The notes: generated by a model from the letters alone, not told the origin. Numbered from the stretch's first letter, positions 1 to 8,275 are shown. The stretch is 64,000 nucleotides of DNA from Pseudomonas putida (GCF_005080685.1 NZ_CP039371.1:3100001-3164000); one strand, 5' to 3'. Numbers and translations are program-made.

Positions 1-1332
1 CTCCAGGGCCTGTTGATGTGCGCCGTGGACCTCGCGGCCATTCCGTTGATGACCGAACTGCTGGGCATGCCTTTCGAGGTGGCCCTGGCCGTGGTCATGC
101 TCAACGGATTGCTTTACCTCACTCACCACCTGCTCGGCGACCCCACCGTGCCCGGCTGGATCACGCCGGCTGTGCCGTTGTTGATGGCCTATTGCGCCAA
201 GTTCCCTGAAGGCCCGGAGCGCGTCCACGCGCTGATTGCGTTCCAGTTATTGCTGGGTGTGTTCTCGATCGTACTCGGCGCAACCGGCATGGCCAAGAAG
301 GTGTTCACCTACGTGCCCTCGGCCATCAAGTCCGGAATCATCGTCGGCGCAGGTTTCAGCGCCGTCATGTCGGTGTTCCAGGTGGGCGGGAAGTTCGATG
401 TCCTGCCCATCACCATCAGCATCACCGTGGGGCTGGCCTTCTACCTGATCTTCTCGCAGCACTTCGCCAAGCTGAAGCAACGCAATCGCTTCTGGTGGAA
501 CTTCGCCAAGCTCGGCATCCTGCCGATCATCCTGCTCGCCGTGGTGATCGCACCGCTGGCGCAGGAAGCCGCCTGGCCGACGATCAAGTGGGGTATCAGC
601 ACGCCTGATTTCGTCGGGTTGTGGAACAACTACACGGTGTTCGGGCTCGGCATGCCGCCGGTTTCGATGTTCATCTCGGCGATCCCGATGGTGCTCGCGG
701 TCTACATCGTGGTGTTTGGCGATGTGCTCAGCGCCAAGGTGCTGCTCGACGAGGCCGAGCAAGTGCGTACCGACCAGAAGGTGGACTACAACCCCGACCG
801 TGCGCACCTGATCTTCGGCGGGCGCAACGCGTTCATGAGCATCTTCGGCCCAGACGTGGCCATGTGCGGCCCCAAGTGGGCGGCGATGCTGGTGGTGATC
901 ATCGAACGTTTCAAGGGCGGCCCACGCGCCATGCAGTCGATCATTGGCGGGGTAGGCTCGTTCCGTTGGGGCACCAACACCGGCTTGCTGCTGTTGCCGG
1001 TGGTCACCCTGGTGCAGCCAATTCTGGGTGTCGCCCTGGCGCTGACGTTGCTGATTCAGGGCTATGTCAGTGTGCGACTTGGCGTGCTGGAGGCCAAAAG
1101 CCAGCGGGACCTGGGCATCGCTGGCGTTATCGGCGCGGTATTGGCGATCAAGGGTGCGAGTTGGGCATTCGCCATTGGTGTGGTGTTGTGCTTGCTGATC
1201 TACGGCAAGAACTTCTTCAAGGGGGAGAACGATCGCACCTTCAGCCGTGATCTCGAAGCGGCTGACGACAGTGCTGCGCCTGAGACGCCGGCGCCAAAAG
1301 CAGCCGTGGCCAGGCCTGTGACGGTGGATTGA
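1..1332 (+). CDS. NCS2-like nucleobase/xanthine permease family protein, 5' partial
   Basis: The frame is open from the first base, so the N-terminus lies outside the window. The visible part is about 443 residues with ten or more hydrophobic segments, including the stretch around MAKKVFTYVPSAIKSGIIVG that resembles the substrate-binding region of NCS2 (xanthine/uracil permease-like) carriers. The C-terminus is a short hydrophilic Ala/Pro/Glu-rich tail ending TVD. It is probably an inner-membrane proton symporter, but the substrate cannot be told from sequence, and NCS2-like homologues with other substrates exist. It converges on the feo operon with a 21-nt gap. Confidence 0.75.
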   Translation, partial: LQGLLMCAVDLAAIPLMTELLGMPFEVALAVVMLNGLLYLTHHLLGDPTVPGWITPAVPLLMAYCAKFPEGPERVHALIAFQLLLGVFSIVLGATGMAKKVFTYVPSAIKSGIIVGAGFSAVMSVFQVGGKFDVLPITISITVGLAFYLIFSQHFAKLKQRNRFWWNFAKLGILPIILLAVVIAPLAQEAAWPTIKWGISTPDFVGLWNNYTVFGLGMPPVSMFISAIPMVLAVYIVVFGDVLSAKVLLDEAEQVRTDQKVDYNPDRAHLIFGGRNAFMSIFGPDVAMCGPKWAAMLVVIIERFKGGPRAMQSIIGGVGSFRWGTNTGLLLLPVVTLVQPILGVALALTLLIQGYVSVRLGVLEAKSQRDLGIAGVIGAVLAIKGASWAFAIGVVLCLLIYGKNFFKGENDRTFSRDLEAADDSAAPETPAPKAAVARPVTVD

Positions 1333-1353
1333 ACAGCCTGTGGGGGCGGCGGG

Positions 1354-1554
1354 CTAAGGCCTGTCGCCCTCGTCTGGCAGGTTGGCCGCCGCGATGCGCT
1401 GTACCGGCTCGCCCCCTGCGTCACATGAGCCGCAGGATCCGCAGCCGTCGCTTGTGCAATGCCCTGGCTTGGGCGGCCTCAAGCGTCGCCATACAGTGCG
1501 CAAGGCCCAGAGCATTGCCAGTGCCACGATGACGTACTGCAGCGCCGCGCTCAT
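1354..1554 (-). CDS. small Cys-rich membrane protein linked to feoB (DUF6587-like)
   Basis: A 66-residue protein: an N-terminal membrane helix (MSAALQYVIVALAMLWALR), a basic stretch (WRRLRPPKP), then a Cys cluster CTSDGCGSCGSC followed by a polar tail. The ATG overlaps the feoB stop as ATGA (1551-1554), so it is translationally coupled as the third gene of the feo operon. Its position matches that of FeoC, but it lacks the winged-helix fold and is a different protein. I recall it as the family called DUF6587 in Pseudomonas; that assignment is from memory. The Cys cluster could bind iron or an Fe-S cluster at the cytoplasmic face, which is inference. Confidence 0.75.
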   Translation of the reverse strand: MSAALQYVIVALAMLWALRTVWRRLRPPKPGHCTSDGCGSCGSCDAGGEPVQRIAAANLPDEGDRP

Positions 1555-3383
1555 GAAACCAGCCCCACGATGTGATAGGTAACCCAGGCCATCACGTAGG
1601 CGACCGCGAACATGTAGCCGAAGGCCAACGCGACGTTGCGCCAGCTGGCGGTCTCCTTGCGGATGACCGCCAGGGTCGACATGCACTGGGGTGCAAAGGC
1701 GAACCACACCATCAGCGACAGCGCACTTGCCAGTGATATCTGCGTGGCCAGCACCTGACCCAGCGCCGACACATTGTCGGCATTGCCGACGGCATACACG
1801 GTCGCCAGGGTCGCGACGGCGGTTTCACGTGCGGCGAAGGCCGGAATCAGCGCCAGGGTGATTTGCCAATTGAAACCCAGCGGTGCGAACAGCGGTTGCA
1901 ACGCTTGGCCGAGGTAGCCGGCCACGCTGTAGTCGATGGCAGGGCCCGGCGCGCCGGCAGGAGGGTTGGGGAAGGTCGAGATGAACCACATGATGACCGT
2001 CAGGGCGAGAATCACGCCCGTGAGCTTCTTCAGGAACAGGTAACCACGCTCCCAGAGCCGCAGCGCGAGGTCGCGCACCCGCGGCAGCCGGTAGGCGGGC
2101 AGCTCCATCAGCAGCAGCGGTTGCTCACTGGCGGTCGGCCGCAGCCGCTTGCATACCCAGCCCACGGCCATGGCGCCGACAATGCCCAGTACGTAGAGGC
2201 CGAGCAAGACCAAACCCTGCAAACCAAACACCCCGGCAACACGCTGGTCGGGCACCACCGCACCAATCAGCAGGGCATACACCGGCAACCGCGCCGAACA
2301 CGTCATCAACGGCGCGACCAGAATGGTAGTGAGCCGGTCATAACGATCGCTGATGCTGCGCGCCCCGATGATGCCCGGAATGGCGCAGGCGAAACTCGAC
2401 AGCAAGGGGATGAAAGAGCGCCCGGTCAGGCCGACACCGCGCATCAGCCGGTCGAGAATGAACGCCGCACGGGGCAGGTACCCGGAGTCTTCCAGTACGA
2501 AAATGAAGAAGAACAACACCAGAATCTGCGGCAAGAAGCCTAGAACGGTGCCAAGGCCACCGATCAGGCCGTCGCATAGCAACCCTTGCAAGGGGCCGGC
2601 GGGGAGGAGGGTAGCGATCAGCGTCGCCAGGCTGTCGAAGCCATCGGCGATGAGGTCGGTGATCGGCCTGCCGATCTGGTAGACCCCCTGGAAGACCAGG
2701 AGCATGACCGTGAGCAACACCAGCGGGCCAATCACCGGATGGATCAGCCAGCGGTCGACGGCATCGACGCGGGCATCGGAGAGCTGGGGGATCTCGACAC
2801 AGGCCGCCAGCACCTGGCGCACCCGCTGGTGCAAGTCTTCGATCGGCTCAGGCGCTGCAGCGGCGGTCGCTGCTTGCGGGGCGTGGTCAAGGTGCTTGAG
2901 CAGCGCATCGGCGCCGTCTCGGCGAATGGCGACGGTTTCCACGACAGCAACGCCCAGTTCAGCCGATAGCTTGCCAGTATCGATACGGATTCCGCGCTTG
3001 CGTGCAGCGTCGGCCATGTTCAGTACCAGCACCAGCGGGATACCGAAGCGCTGGACTTCGAGCACGAAGCGCAGGTGCAGCCGCAAGTTGGTGGCATCGG
3101 CCACGCACAGCAGCAAGTCGGGGCGCTGTTCGCCTGGGTACTCGCCCTGCAGCACCCGTAACGTTACCCGCTCATCTTCGCTGACTGCCGACAGGCTGTA
3201 GGTGCCAGGCAGGTCGAGCACCCGGCATGCCCTGCCTTCAGGGGTGCGCAGAGTACCTTCCTTGCGCTCGACCGTGGCGCCGGCGTAGTTGGCGACTTTT
3301 TGCCGGGCACCGGTGAGCAGGTTGAACAGGGCGGTCTTGCCGCAGTTGGGGTTACCGACCAGGGCCAGGCGGCTAGCGTTCAT
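1551..3383 (-). CDS. feoB: ferrous iron transporter FeoB
   Basis: FeoB is the GTP-dependent inner-membrane Fe(II) importer. The 610-residue product has an N-terminal G domain with P-loop GNPNCGKT at residues 10-17, G3 DLPGTYSL and G4 NMAD, followed by a hydrophobic domain carrying two gate repeats (SSFACAIPGIIGAR and FAARETAVATLAT). It is shorter than the roughly 770-residue E. coli type, mainly between the G domain and the first gate. The start at 3383 is chosen because it directly precedes the P-loop strand and overlaps the end of feoA by 11 nt; the open frame extends further upstream but that part is antisense to feoA-type sequence. Confidence 0.95.
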   Translation of the reverse strand: MNASRLALVGNPNCGKTALFNLLTGARQKVANYAGATVERKEGTLRTPEGRACRVLDLPGTYSLSAVSEDERVTLRVLQGEYPGEQRPDLLLCVADATNLRLHLRFVLEVQRFGIPLVLVLNMADAARKRGIRIDTGKLSAELGVAVVETVAIRRDGADALLKHLDHAPQAATAAAAPEPIEDLHQRVRQVLAACVEIPQLSDARVDAVDRWLIHPVIGPLVLLTVMLLVFQGVYQIGRPITDLIADGFDSLATLIATLLPAGPLQGLLCDGLIGGLGTVLGFLPQILVLFFFIFVLEDSGYLPRAAFILDRLMRGVGLTGRSFIPLLSSFACAIPGIIGARSISDRYDRLTTILVAPLMTCSARLPVYALLIGAVVPDQRVAGVFGLQGLVLLGLYVLGIVGAMAVGWVCKRLRPTASEQPLLLMELPAYRLPRVRDLALRLWERGYLFLKKLTGVILALTVIMWFISTFPNPPAGAPGPAIDYSVAGYLGQALQPLFAPLGFNWQITLALIPAFAARETAVATLATVYAVGNADNVSALGQVLATQISLASALSLMVWFAFAPQCMSTLAVIRKETASWRNVALAFGYMFAVAYVMAWVTYHIVGLVS

Positions 3384-3621
3384 CGACAGCCACCTCGACC
3401 AGTACCATCTTCGCTTCGCTGCGCCGCAGTGCGAAGCGCGTGCCGCCCACTTGCACCAGGATCGGGTCACCGCCCCATGGCGCACGAGCCACCACCGCAA
3501 CCGCCTCGCCGGGCACGAAGCCTATGTCCTGCAGGCGTTGGCTAAGCGTGGAGGATGCGTTCGAAGGTAAGACCCCAGTGACGAACGCTTGCCGTTGGCG
3601 CGGTAGATCGGACAAGAGCAT
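3373..3621 (-). CDS. feoA: FeoA family ferrous iron transport protein
   Basis: An 82-residue SH3-like cytosolic protein needed for FeoB function. It shows the usual FeoA pattern: a short N-terminal helix, then QRLQDIGFVPGEAVAVVARAPWGGDPILVQVGGTRFALRRSEA in the family order (quoted as separate motifs QRLQDIGFVPGE and VQVGGTRFALRRSEA). It is the first gene of the feo operon and overlaps feoB by 11 nt, implying coupled translation. A candidate Fur site lies just upstream of its ATG. Confidence 0.92.
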   Translation of the reverse strand: MLLSDLPRQRQAFVTGVLPSNASSTLSQRLQDIGFVPGEAVAVVARAPWGGDPILVQVGGTRFALRRSEAKMVLVEVAVDER

Positions 3622-3632
3622 CGGCTTTCCAG

Positions 3633-3651
3633 AAATGATAACGATTAGTTT
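3633..3651 (-). promoter_or_regulatory. candidate Fur box upstream of feoA
   Basis: The 19 nt ending about 12 nt before the feoA ATG read AAATGATAACGATTAGTTT on the plus strand. This contains GATAAC-GATTAG, close to the GATAAT hexamer repeats of the Fur consensus. Iron-repressed control of feo is well known, so the position fits, but the match is partial. Confidence 0.45.
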
Positions 3652-3757
3652 TGGCAGCGATCCTATGCAGGGAGGGGAGGAGGTGCAAGGAAAGTGAAGA
3701 CATCTTCATGAACAGCTGAATCGTTATTGCGCCGGAATAGGCCGGGAGAGAGACCAG

Positions 3758-3952
3758 CTACATCGGCGCCGTTGCAGCCCAGGACAGGTTTTCCAGGATG
3801 ATGGACTGCGTACCTTCTGGAAGGGTGGGCCAGTACTTGAAGACGAAGAAGTACGCCAGACCCGCAATCACATAGAGGGTAAGTGCACAGGCTGGGATGA
3901 CATAACGAATGCTATAGAGCAGGCCAGCAGTCTTTTTCAGGATCTCGGTCAT
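3758..3952 (-). CDS. small predicted membrane protein, unknown function
   Basis: A possible 64-residue protein starting MTEILKKTAG, with one clear hydrophobic helix (YVIPACALTLYVIAGLAYFF) followed by a Trp/Pro-containing segment and a second short non-polar stretch. The frame can be extended to a TTG at 4069, but that extension looks non-coding. No convincing ribosome-binding site is seen before any of the possible starts, so expression is uncertain. I do not recognise a family. It sits alone between the feo operon and the OBAP-type lipoprotein, all on the minus strand. Confidence 0.4.
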   Translation of the reverse strand: MTEILKKTAGLLYSIRYVIPACALTLYVIAGLAYFFVFKYWPTLPEGTQSIILENLSWAATAPM

Positions 3953-4128
3953 GGTGACAGGTGCTACGGGAAAGATTGGAGAGGGGGCGGGATGCAGCTT
4001 CATGTTGAGCAAGTGCTTCACAGGGCTGCATTGGGCTTTTCCGGCGTAGAATTTTAGCAAGCTAAGCAACTACACCGGTAGAGACAAAGTGTCACATGCC
4101 TGAGACGACTCCTGGGCGAGGGGCGGGC

Positions 4129-4926
4129 CTATCGCGCAGAACGGCTGTTGGTCGCTGGCGGCGTGGGTGTAGCGGGGCGGTGCAGGTGCGCGCCGGTCGG
4201 GTCTTCGATCTGGATCACGTTGCCCTGCTGCCAGCCGTTGGCCTGCGGGTCTGGCGCTGGCGTCGGGATGTCCGCGCGTTGTGCCTTGGTCTTTTCAGCG
4301 TCCACGCCAAGACGCAGGTTACGTTGTCGAACCATCGCGGGGTCGGCCTGGCCGTCGGCAGTGAAGCCCATCATCAACTGTGGGACGCCGACTGGCAGCG
4401 CTTTGTCCTGATCGGTGTGCCAGGTGTGCCAGGTCTTGCCATAGGTGTGCGCGAGTCGCTGCATCAGGGCGTGTTCGGCTGGGGCGGGGATGCCCGGGGC
4501 GATCAGTTGGCCGGACGACACCTCATAGCCGTGGCTGTGCCACATGGCCTTTTCCTTGGCTGGCAGGTCGGCGAAGAGCGTTTCGTCGATGATGTACTCG
4601 ACGCCCATCAGCTTGGCAGACTTGGAGTTGCCGTCGTAGATGACGCACTGGATGACGTCTTCGTTGAGGATCGCGCAGTAGTGGTGGGCTTCCATCTGCA
4701 CCTTGGGGTGGCCGTTGTAGAAGTGAAATCCGTCCAAATAGGCGTTCAGGGCATCCATGGGTGGTTTTGACTGCAGTAGCGCGGCGCCGGTTTCCAATGC
4801 CTGGGTGCGGGTGGATTCGGGTCTGCCAGGCGCTTCTACCGGGGATTCGGTCAAGTCGTTTGCGCAGCCTGCTAGCAAGCAACAGGTCATGGGGAAGGTC
4901 AAGAGCGGGGAGGTTGGTCTAGGCAT
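4129..4926 (-). CDS. OBAP-family (DUF1264) lipoprotein
   Basis: A 265-residue protein with a lipoprotein signal: hydrophobic segment then LLAGC, so the Cys should be lipidated. The mature part contains the OBAP/DUF1264 signature (plant oil-body-associated protein-like): HYCAILNEDVIQCVIYDG, MGVEYIIDETLFADLP and MWHSHGYEV. In bacteria the family is of unknown function. The ATG at 4926 is preferred over an upstream start at 5007 because it places the signal peptide at the N-terminus. The C-terminus is a Pro/Ala-rich tail. It appears monocistronic. Confidence 0.8.
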   Translation of the reverse strand: MPRPTSPLLTFPMTCCLLAGCANDLTESPVEAPGRPESTRTQALETGAALLQSKPPMDALNAYLDGFHFYNGHPKVQMEAHHYCAILNEDVIQCVIYDGNSKSAKLMGVEYIIDETLFADLPAKEKAMWHSHGYEVSSGQLIAPGIPAPAEHALMQRLAHTYGKTWHTWHTDQDKALPVGVPQLMMGFTADGQADPAMVRQRNLRLGVDAEKTKAQRADIPTPAPDPQANGWQQGNVIQIEDPTGAHLHRPATPTPPATNSRSAR

Positions 4927-5160
4927 GCTTGGGGTCTCTGTTGTGGTACAGAGAGGACAGCCACCCGTTTGCCAGTGATCAGATTGGTGGACGAGTGGCG
5001 GATGCAATCTGGGCGGGTTGCTGACATCAATTCGATTGGTCCTGCGGCGATTTGTAGGAAGAAATCAGAATTAGGCTCTTTTCCGTAGGACGTTTCCCAA
5101 AGATACTTCTTCGGCCTGTTTTTCGTTGCGCATGCCAATCGTGGGTTTTAGTCTCCTCCT
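4927..5160. other. intergenic region upstream of structured leader; no gene seen
   Basis: The stretch between the OBAP lipoprotein and the structured leader has short open frames on both strands, but none has a convincing start, ribosome-binding site or recognisable protein. It should hold the divergent promoters for the lipoprotein and for the small-protein locus. AT-rich tracts around 5060-5110 are the most promoter-like part. Confidence 0.5.
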
Positions 5161-5358
5161 GTCGCCGCCAATTCGGCGACCGGTTTTGACAGACCGACGA
5201 CGTTTCCACATGTGCACGCCGTTATGGCAGCTGTACGTGGGGCACCGTCTGGTGCGCCGAGTGCCAACGTCTCGGTCTGTCAACCCGCGTATGGCTGCCA
5301 CCTTCTTGTTTGACAGCAAGGTTGCGGTAGCTCCACCTTTATACGTTGGAGTTATACG
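5161..5358 (+). promoter_or_regulatory. structured 5' leader with long stem and possible RBS-sequestering hairpin
   Basis: Elements in order: a perfect 7-bp hairpin GTCGCCG/CGGCGAC (5161-5180); a long stem with TTGACAGACCGA (5186-5197) against TCGGTCTGTCAA (5272-5283), continued after one bulged C by GACGTT (5199-5204) against AACGTC (5266-5271); an inner hairpin GCACC/GGTGC (5242-5246, 5251-5255) that competes with GGCAC/GTGCC (5241-5245, 5261-5265); and CTCCA (5331-5335) able to pair with TGGAG (5347-5351), the ribosome-binding site of the next gene. It looks like a cis-acting RNA element. I recall similar leaders before related small genes in Pseudomonas; that is unverified. Confidence 0.55.
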
Positions 5359-5601
5359 ATGCTAAAGATCGTTCCAGACCCGCCAGACAATCCCCAATCC
5401 CTCGAAAACACGCTGATGGTCGCCTCGAACTACGCGCGGTGCGCAGAAGCCGTGGTGCAGCAGGCTGTCGTGATGCAGCCCGTGTCGCAGGCCACGGTGC
5501 TGATCATGGCGACGGTGCATGAGCTTGGAACGCTAAGGCAGTTGATCGCCTCCGCGCTGGCCCAAGTCCAACTGCGTACCGATCAGCCGCCACGCCACTA
5601 A
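5359..5601 (+). CDS. small Pseudomonas-type protein of unknown function
   Basis: An 80-residue protein (MLKIVPDPPDNP start) with an acidic/Pro N-terminus and a long amphipathic helical part rich in Ala, Val and Gln. TGGAG lies 7 nt upstream of the ATG and is the strand that can pair with CTCCA in the leader. It resembles the small PDPP-starting proteins found with DUF3077/DUF6124 genes in pseudomonads; the exact DUF number is uncertain. It lies just ahead of two DUF3077-like genes in the same direction. Confidence 0.75.
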   Translation: MLKIVPDPPDNPQSLENTLMVASNYARCAEAVVQQAVVMQPVSQATVLIMATVHELGTLRQLIASALAQVQLRTDQPPRH

Positions 5602-5633
5602 GCCACATCTCGTTACGCCTGGCCTGGCGCCAT

Positions 5634-5660
5634 GTAGGAGCCGGCTTGCCGGCGATGACG
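5634..5660 (-). repeat. REP-like element
   Basis: GTAGGAGCCGGCTTGCCGGC followed by GATGACG: a palindromic core with the GTAGGAG flank typical of Pseudomonas REP sequences. It lies between two small genes. Confidence 0.6.
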
Positions 5661-5697
5661 CCAGCCCGGGCACCTAGAATTTCAGGGAGATCAAACA

Positions 5698-5967
5698 ATG
5701 CCAATGGACGATTCCAACCCCAAATGCACGGTCGGCAGAACCCGGTTCTACCAAGGCCAAGACCAGACTCAACCGTTGTTCTGCATCGAGCCCGGCATTC
5801 CTTGCCATGTTGCCCGCGCACACGCCTCCAAATTGATGGGCTACGCCCGCGACATGAGCGCCGCCAGTGCGGCGGACGAGAGCCCCCAGATGGTGCGGGC
5901 CGCCCACTATTTCAGCACCCTGGCCAAAGCCCTGCTGGATGATGCCGAGTTAGGTCTGCGTCGCTGA
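5698..5967 (+). CDS. DUF3077 family protein
   Basis: An 89-residue protein matching the DUF3077 pattern: TRFYQGQDQTQPLFCIEPGI near residues 15-34, then ASKLMGYARDM and the C-terminal helix FSTLAKALLDDAELGLRR. It is a Pseudomonas-specific cytosolic family of unknown function, usually found as several paralogues per genome. AGGGAG lies upstream of the ATG. A diverged paralogue follows across an inverted REP pair, so the two may be co-transcribed with the REPs in the transcript. Confidence 0.85.
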   Translation: MPMDDSNPKCTVGRTRFYQGQDQTQPLFCIEPGIPCHVARAHASKLMGYARDMSAASAADESPQMVRAAHYFSTLAKALLDDAELGLRR

Positions 5968-5984
5968 GATGTTTATCGACTGAT

Positions 5985-6080
5985 CCGGCCTCTTCGCGGG
6001 TAAACCCGCTCCTGCAGGCTCGACGCCGACGTCAAGACAGCGCAAATCCTGTAGGAGCGGGTTTACCCGCGAACACGGGC
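5985..6080. repeat. inverted REP pair (REPIN)
   Basis: Two REP units in opposite orientation: 5985-6018 (CCGGCCTCTTCGCGGGTAAA then CCCGCTCCTGCAGG) and 6048-6080 (CCTGTAGGAGCGGGTTTACC then CGCGAACACGGGC). Each core is itself palindromic. The spacer is about 29 nt. This is the P. putida type of REP. Confidence 0.85.
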
Positions 6081-6122
6081 CCAGCCCGTGCCATCCCCCG
6101 CCAAACTCCGAGGATAAATCTC

Positions 6123-6428
6123 ATGCCATGCAAACCCTCCCGCATCCCCCCAGTGCTCGACAAAAACCTGCGCCCTATCCACAACTGCCCTCAACCGTTC
6201 TACTACGTCGGCCCAGGTATGACCCTCCAGTACGCCTCCACAGAAGCCAGAAAGCTGATGGACTGCGCCCGGTACCTGGACCAGACCGCCGTATTGAAGG
6301 GCGACAAGCAAATGAAAGCGGCGGCTTACCAGATACTCGACATGGTCAAGACGCTACTGGAAGAGATCGAACAAGGCATGCTGCCTTCGCGGCTGCGAGC
6401 GGAACTCTACGCGCCTGGTAAGGCGTGA
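6123..6428 (+). CDS. diverged DUF3077-like protein
   Basis: A 101-residue protein that keeps the DUF3077 layout: QPFYYVGPGMTLQYASTEARKLMDCARYLD corresponds to the family core (seen as PFYYVGPGM and EARKLMDCARYLD), followed by a helical C-terminus (MVKTLLEEIEQGML). It has an additional 12-residue tail (LRAELYAPGKA) compared with the gene at 5698. GAGG is present 10-13 nt before the ATG. Function unknown. Probably a tandem duplicate of the upstream gene that has diverged. Confidence 0.75.
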   Translation: MPCKPSRIPPVLDKNLRPIHNCPQPFYYVGPGMTLQYASTEARKLMDCARYLDQTAVLKGDKQMKAAAYQILDMVKTLLEEIEQGMLPSRLRAELYAPGKA

Positions 6429-6623
6429 TTATCCTTTCGAACGAGGGGTAGGGCAGCTCTCACCGGCTGCCTTGTACCCAAGTTGGGCCCAGGCAGCAAC
6501 AGGCCAGTTGATGGCAAGGACGCTGAAAGGGCCTCACTCTCTCTACCTTTTTTGAAATTTACGATGGCAAGCGTGTCCGCCCGGCCTCGATTTGGTAGCC
6601 TCGGTTTCTTTTGGAGACCTCGC

Positions 6624-7445
6624 ATGACTGCCGAAGCACACTCGAAACTAGCCGCCCGCTATGGCGCGCCAGATATCTCGCCGCTCAAACAGTGGAACGA
6701 CACGCTCGACCAATTGCTCGACCATCGCAGTGTGCGTGCCTTCACCGACCAGCCTTTGCCTGACGGCACGATCGAAACCCTGGTCGCTGCAGCACAGTCC
6801 GCGTCGACATCGTCCAACCTGCAGGTGTGGAGTGTCGTTGCCGTTCAGGACAATGACCGCAAGAGCCGCCTTTCGGCATTGGCTGGCAATCAGGCGTACA
6901 TTCGCCAGGCACCGTTGTTTTTCGTCTGGCTGGCGGATCTGTCCAGGGTCGAGCGGATTGCCGAGCAGCAGGAGGTGGAGCTGGAAGCGCTGCCTTACCT
7001 TGAAAGCCTGCTGCTAGGCACGATCGATGCCGCGTTGGCCGCCCAGAATGCCGTGGTCGCGTTGGAGTCGCTGGGGCTCGGCAGTGTGTATATCGGCGGC
7101 ATCCGCAACGATATCGAAGGCGTCGCCAAGGAACTCCAACTGCCTGCGCAGGTTTACCCGGTGTTCGGCTTGTGCGTTGGCTACCCGTCGACGGAGCGCC
7201 CAGCGAAGGTGAAACCGAGGTTGCCTCAGCAGGCGGTGCTTCATCACGAAACCTACGGCGCGGCTGGCGAGCAGGAGGTGATCGCGGAGTATGACGAACG
7301 TTTGGGCGCGTTCTACGAGCGCGAAGGGCTCAAGGCTTCGGGGTGGTCGGAGCAGGTCATCAATCGGTTGCGCAGCGTTTCGAGCCTGCATGGGCGTGAG
7401 GCGCTGGTCGAGGAGCTGGCTCGGATGGGGTTTGGGTTGCGTTGA
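6624..7445 (+). CDS. NAD(P)H-dependent oxidoreductase, nitroreductase family (NfsA-like)
   Basis: A 273-residue flavin nitroreductase-fold protein. The N-terminal HRSVRAFTDQPLPDGTIETL and the following SASTSSNLQVWSVVAV form the FMN-binding signature; GLGSVYIGGIRNDIE is the usual second motif, and the C-terminal helical extension is characteristic of NfsA/FRP-type NADPH enzymes. It should reduce nitro or quinone compounds in the cytosol; the physiological substrate is unknown. The ATG at 6624 is supported by GGAG 7 nt upstream. It appears monocistronic. Confidence 0.85.
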   Translation: MTAEAHSKLAARYGAPDISPLKQWNDTLDQLLDHRSVRAFTDQPLPDGTIETLVAAAQSASTSSNLQVWSVVAVQDNDRKSRLSALAGNQAYIRQAPLFFVWLADLSRVERIAEQQEVELEALPYLESLLLGTIDAALAAQNAVVALESLGLGSVYIGGIRNDIEGVAKELQLPAQVYPVFGLCVGYPSTERPAKVKPRLPQQAVLHHETYGAAGEQEVIAEYDERLGAFYEREGLKASGWSEQVINRLRSVSSLHGREALVEELARMGFGLR

Positions 7446-7663
7446 CAGGAAATTGGTTTGACGTGCTGCGAACCGTGTGAAGCGGATGAGCCGGTTTGCA
7501 GACGATATCAGGAAGGTGGCGCGCCCCATAATCCTATATTTAACATAATACGCATTATGCGCAGATTCGTATTTCCCATACGATACCCACCCAAGGTACA
7601 TTTCAAGCTCTGGAACCCCTCAAGGACGTTCTACCGCCAGTCCAACCAAGGATGCCCCAGTTC

Positions 7664-8275
7664 ATGCCTCACCATCCATCTGCAGACCAGATCATCGATC
7701 TCTACGATCGCCACGCGTGCACCTGGAACAAACTACGCACCAATCACTTCATCGATCGCAAATGGATCGAGCACTTCGGCTCGCTGCTAACGCCGTCCGC
7801 AACCGTGCTTGATCTGGGCTGCGGCTCTGGCCAGCCTGTGGCGCGTTATCTGATCGAAACCGGCGCGTGTGTCGTGGGTGTAGATTCGTCTATGCAGATG
7901 CTCGAATTGTGCGGCGCGCAATTTCCTGCGCAGGAATGGATTCACGCAGACATGCGCACACTAGCGCTCAACCGCCAGTTCGACGCGATTCTGGCTTGGA
8001 ACAGCTTTTTCCACCTCAAGCCCGATGATCAACGCCAGATGTTCCCGGTTTTCCGCCGCCATGCTTCACCGGGTGCGTTGCTGATGTTCACAAGCGGCCC
8101 CTCACATGGCGAGGCCTTGGGTGTATTCGAGGGCGAAACGCTGTATCACGCGAGCCTGGATCCCCGCGAATACACCGCGCAACTGCATGACCATGGCTTC
8201 GAGCTGCTTGAACACATCGTGGAAGATGCGGAATGTGGCGGTCAGACCGTCTGGCTGGGGCGCCGCCTACCCTGA
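7664..8275 (+). CDS. class I SAM-dependent methyltransferase
   Basis: About 203 residues with the class I motif I VLDLGCGSGQPVARYL near residues 46-61, an acidic motif II ending VGVDSSMQML, and post-I FDAILAWNSFFHL. These are small-molecule methyltransferase features; the substrate is unknown. Two starts are possible: 7652, with AAGG touching the ATG, or 7664, with AAGGA 11 nt upstream; the latter is chosen. The 200 bases upstream are clearly AT-richer than the surroundings, and a perfect-looking hairpin follows the gene, so it may be a small acquired unit. Confidence 0.8.
   Translation: MPHHPSADQIIDLYDRHACTWNKLRTNHFIDRKWIEHFGSLLTPSATVLDLGCGSGQPVARYLIETGACVVGVDSSMQMLELCGAQFPAQEWIHADMRTLALNRQFDAILAWNSFFHLKPDDQRQMFPVFRRHASPGALLMFTSGPSHGEALGVFEGETLYHASLDPREYTAQLHDHGFELLEHIVEDAECGGQTVWLGRRLP

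Noticed and set aside
5126..5365. 79-codon frame within the structured leader
   Set aside because: It covers the stem-loops and ends in the next gene's start; no ribosome-binding site or homology, so the region is better explained as RNA structure.
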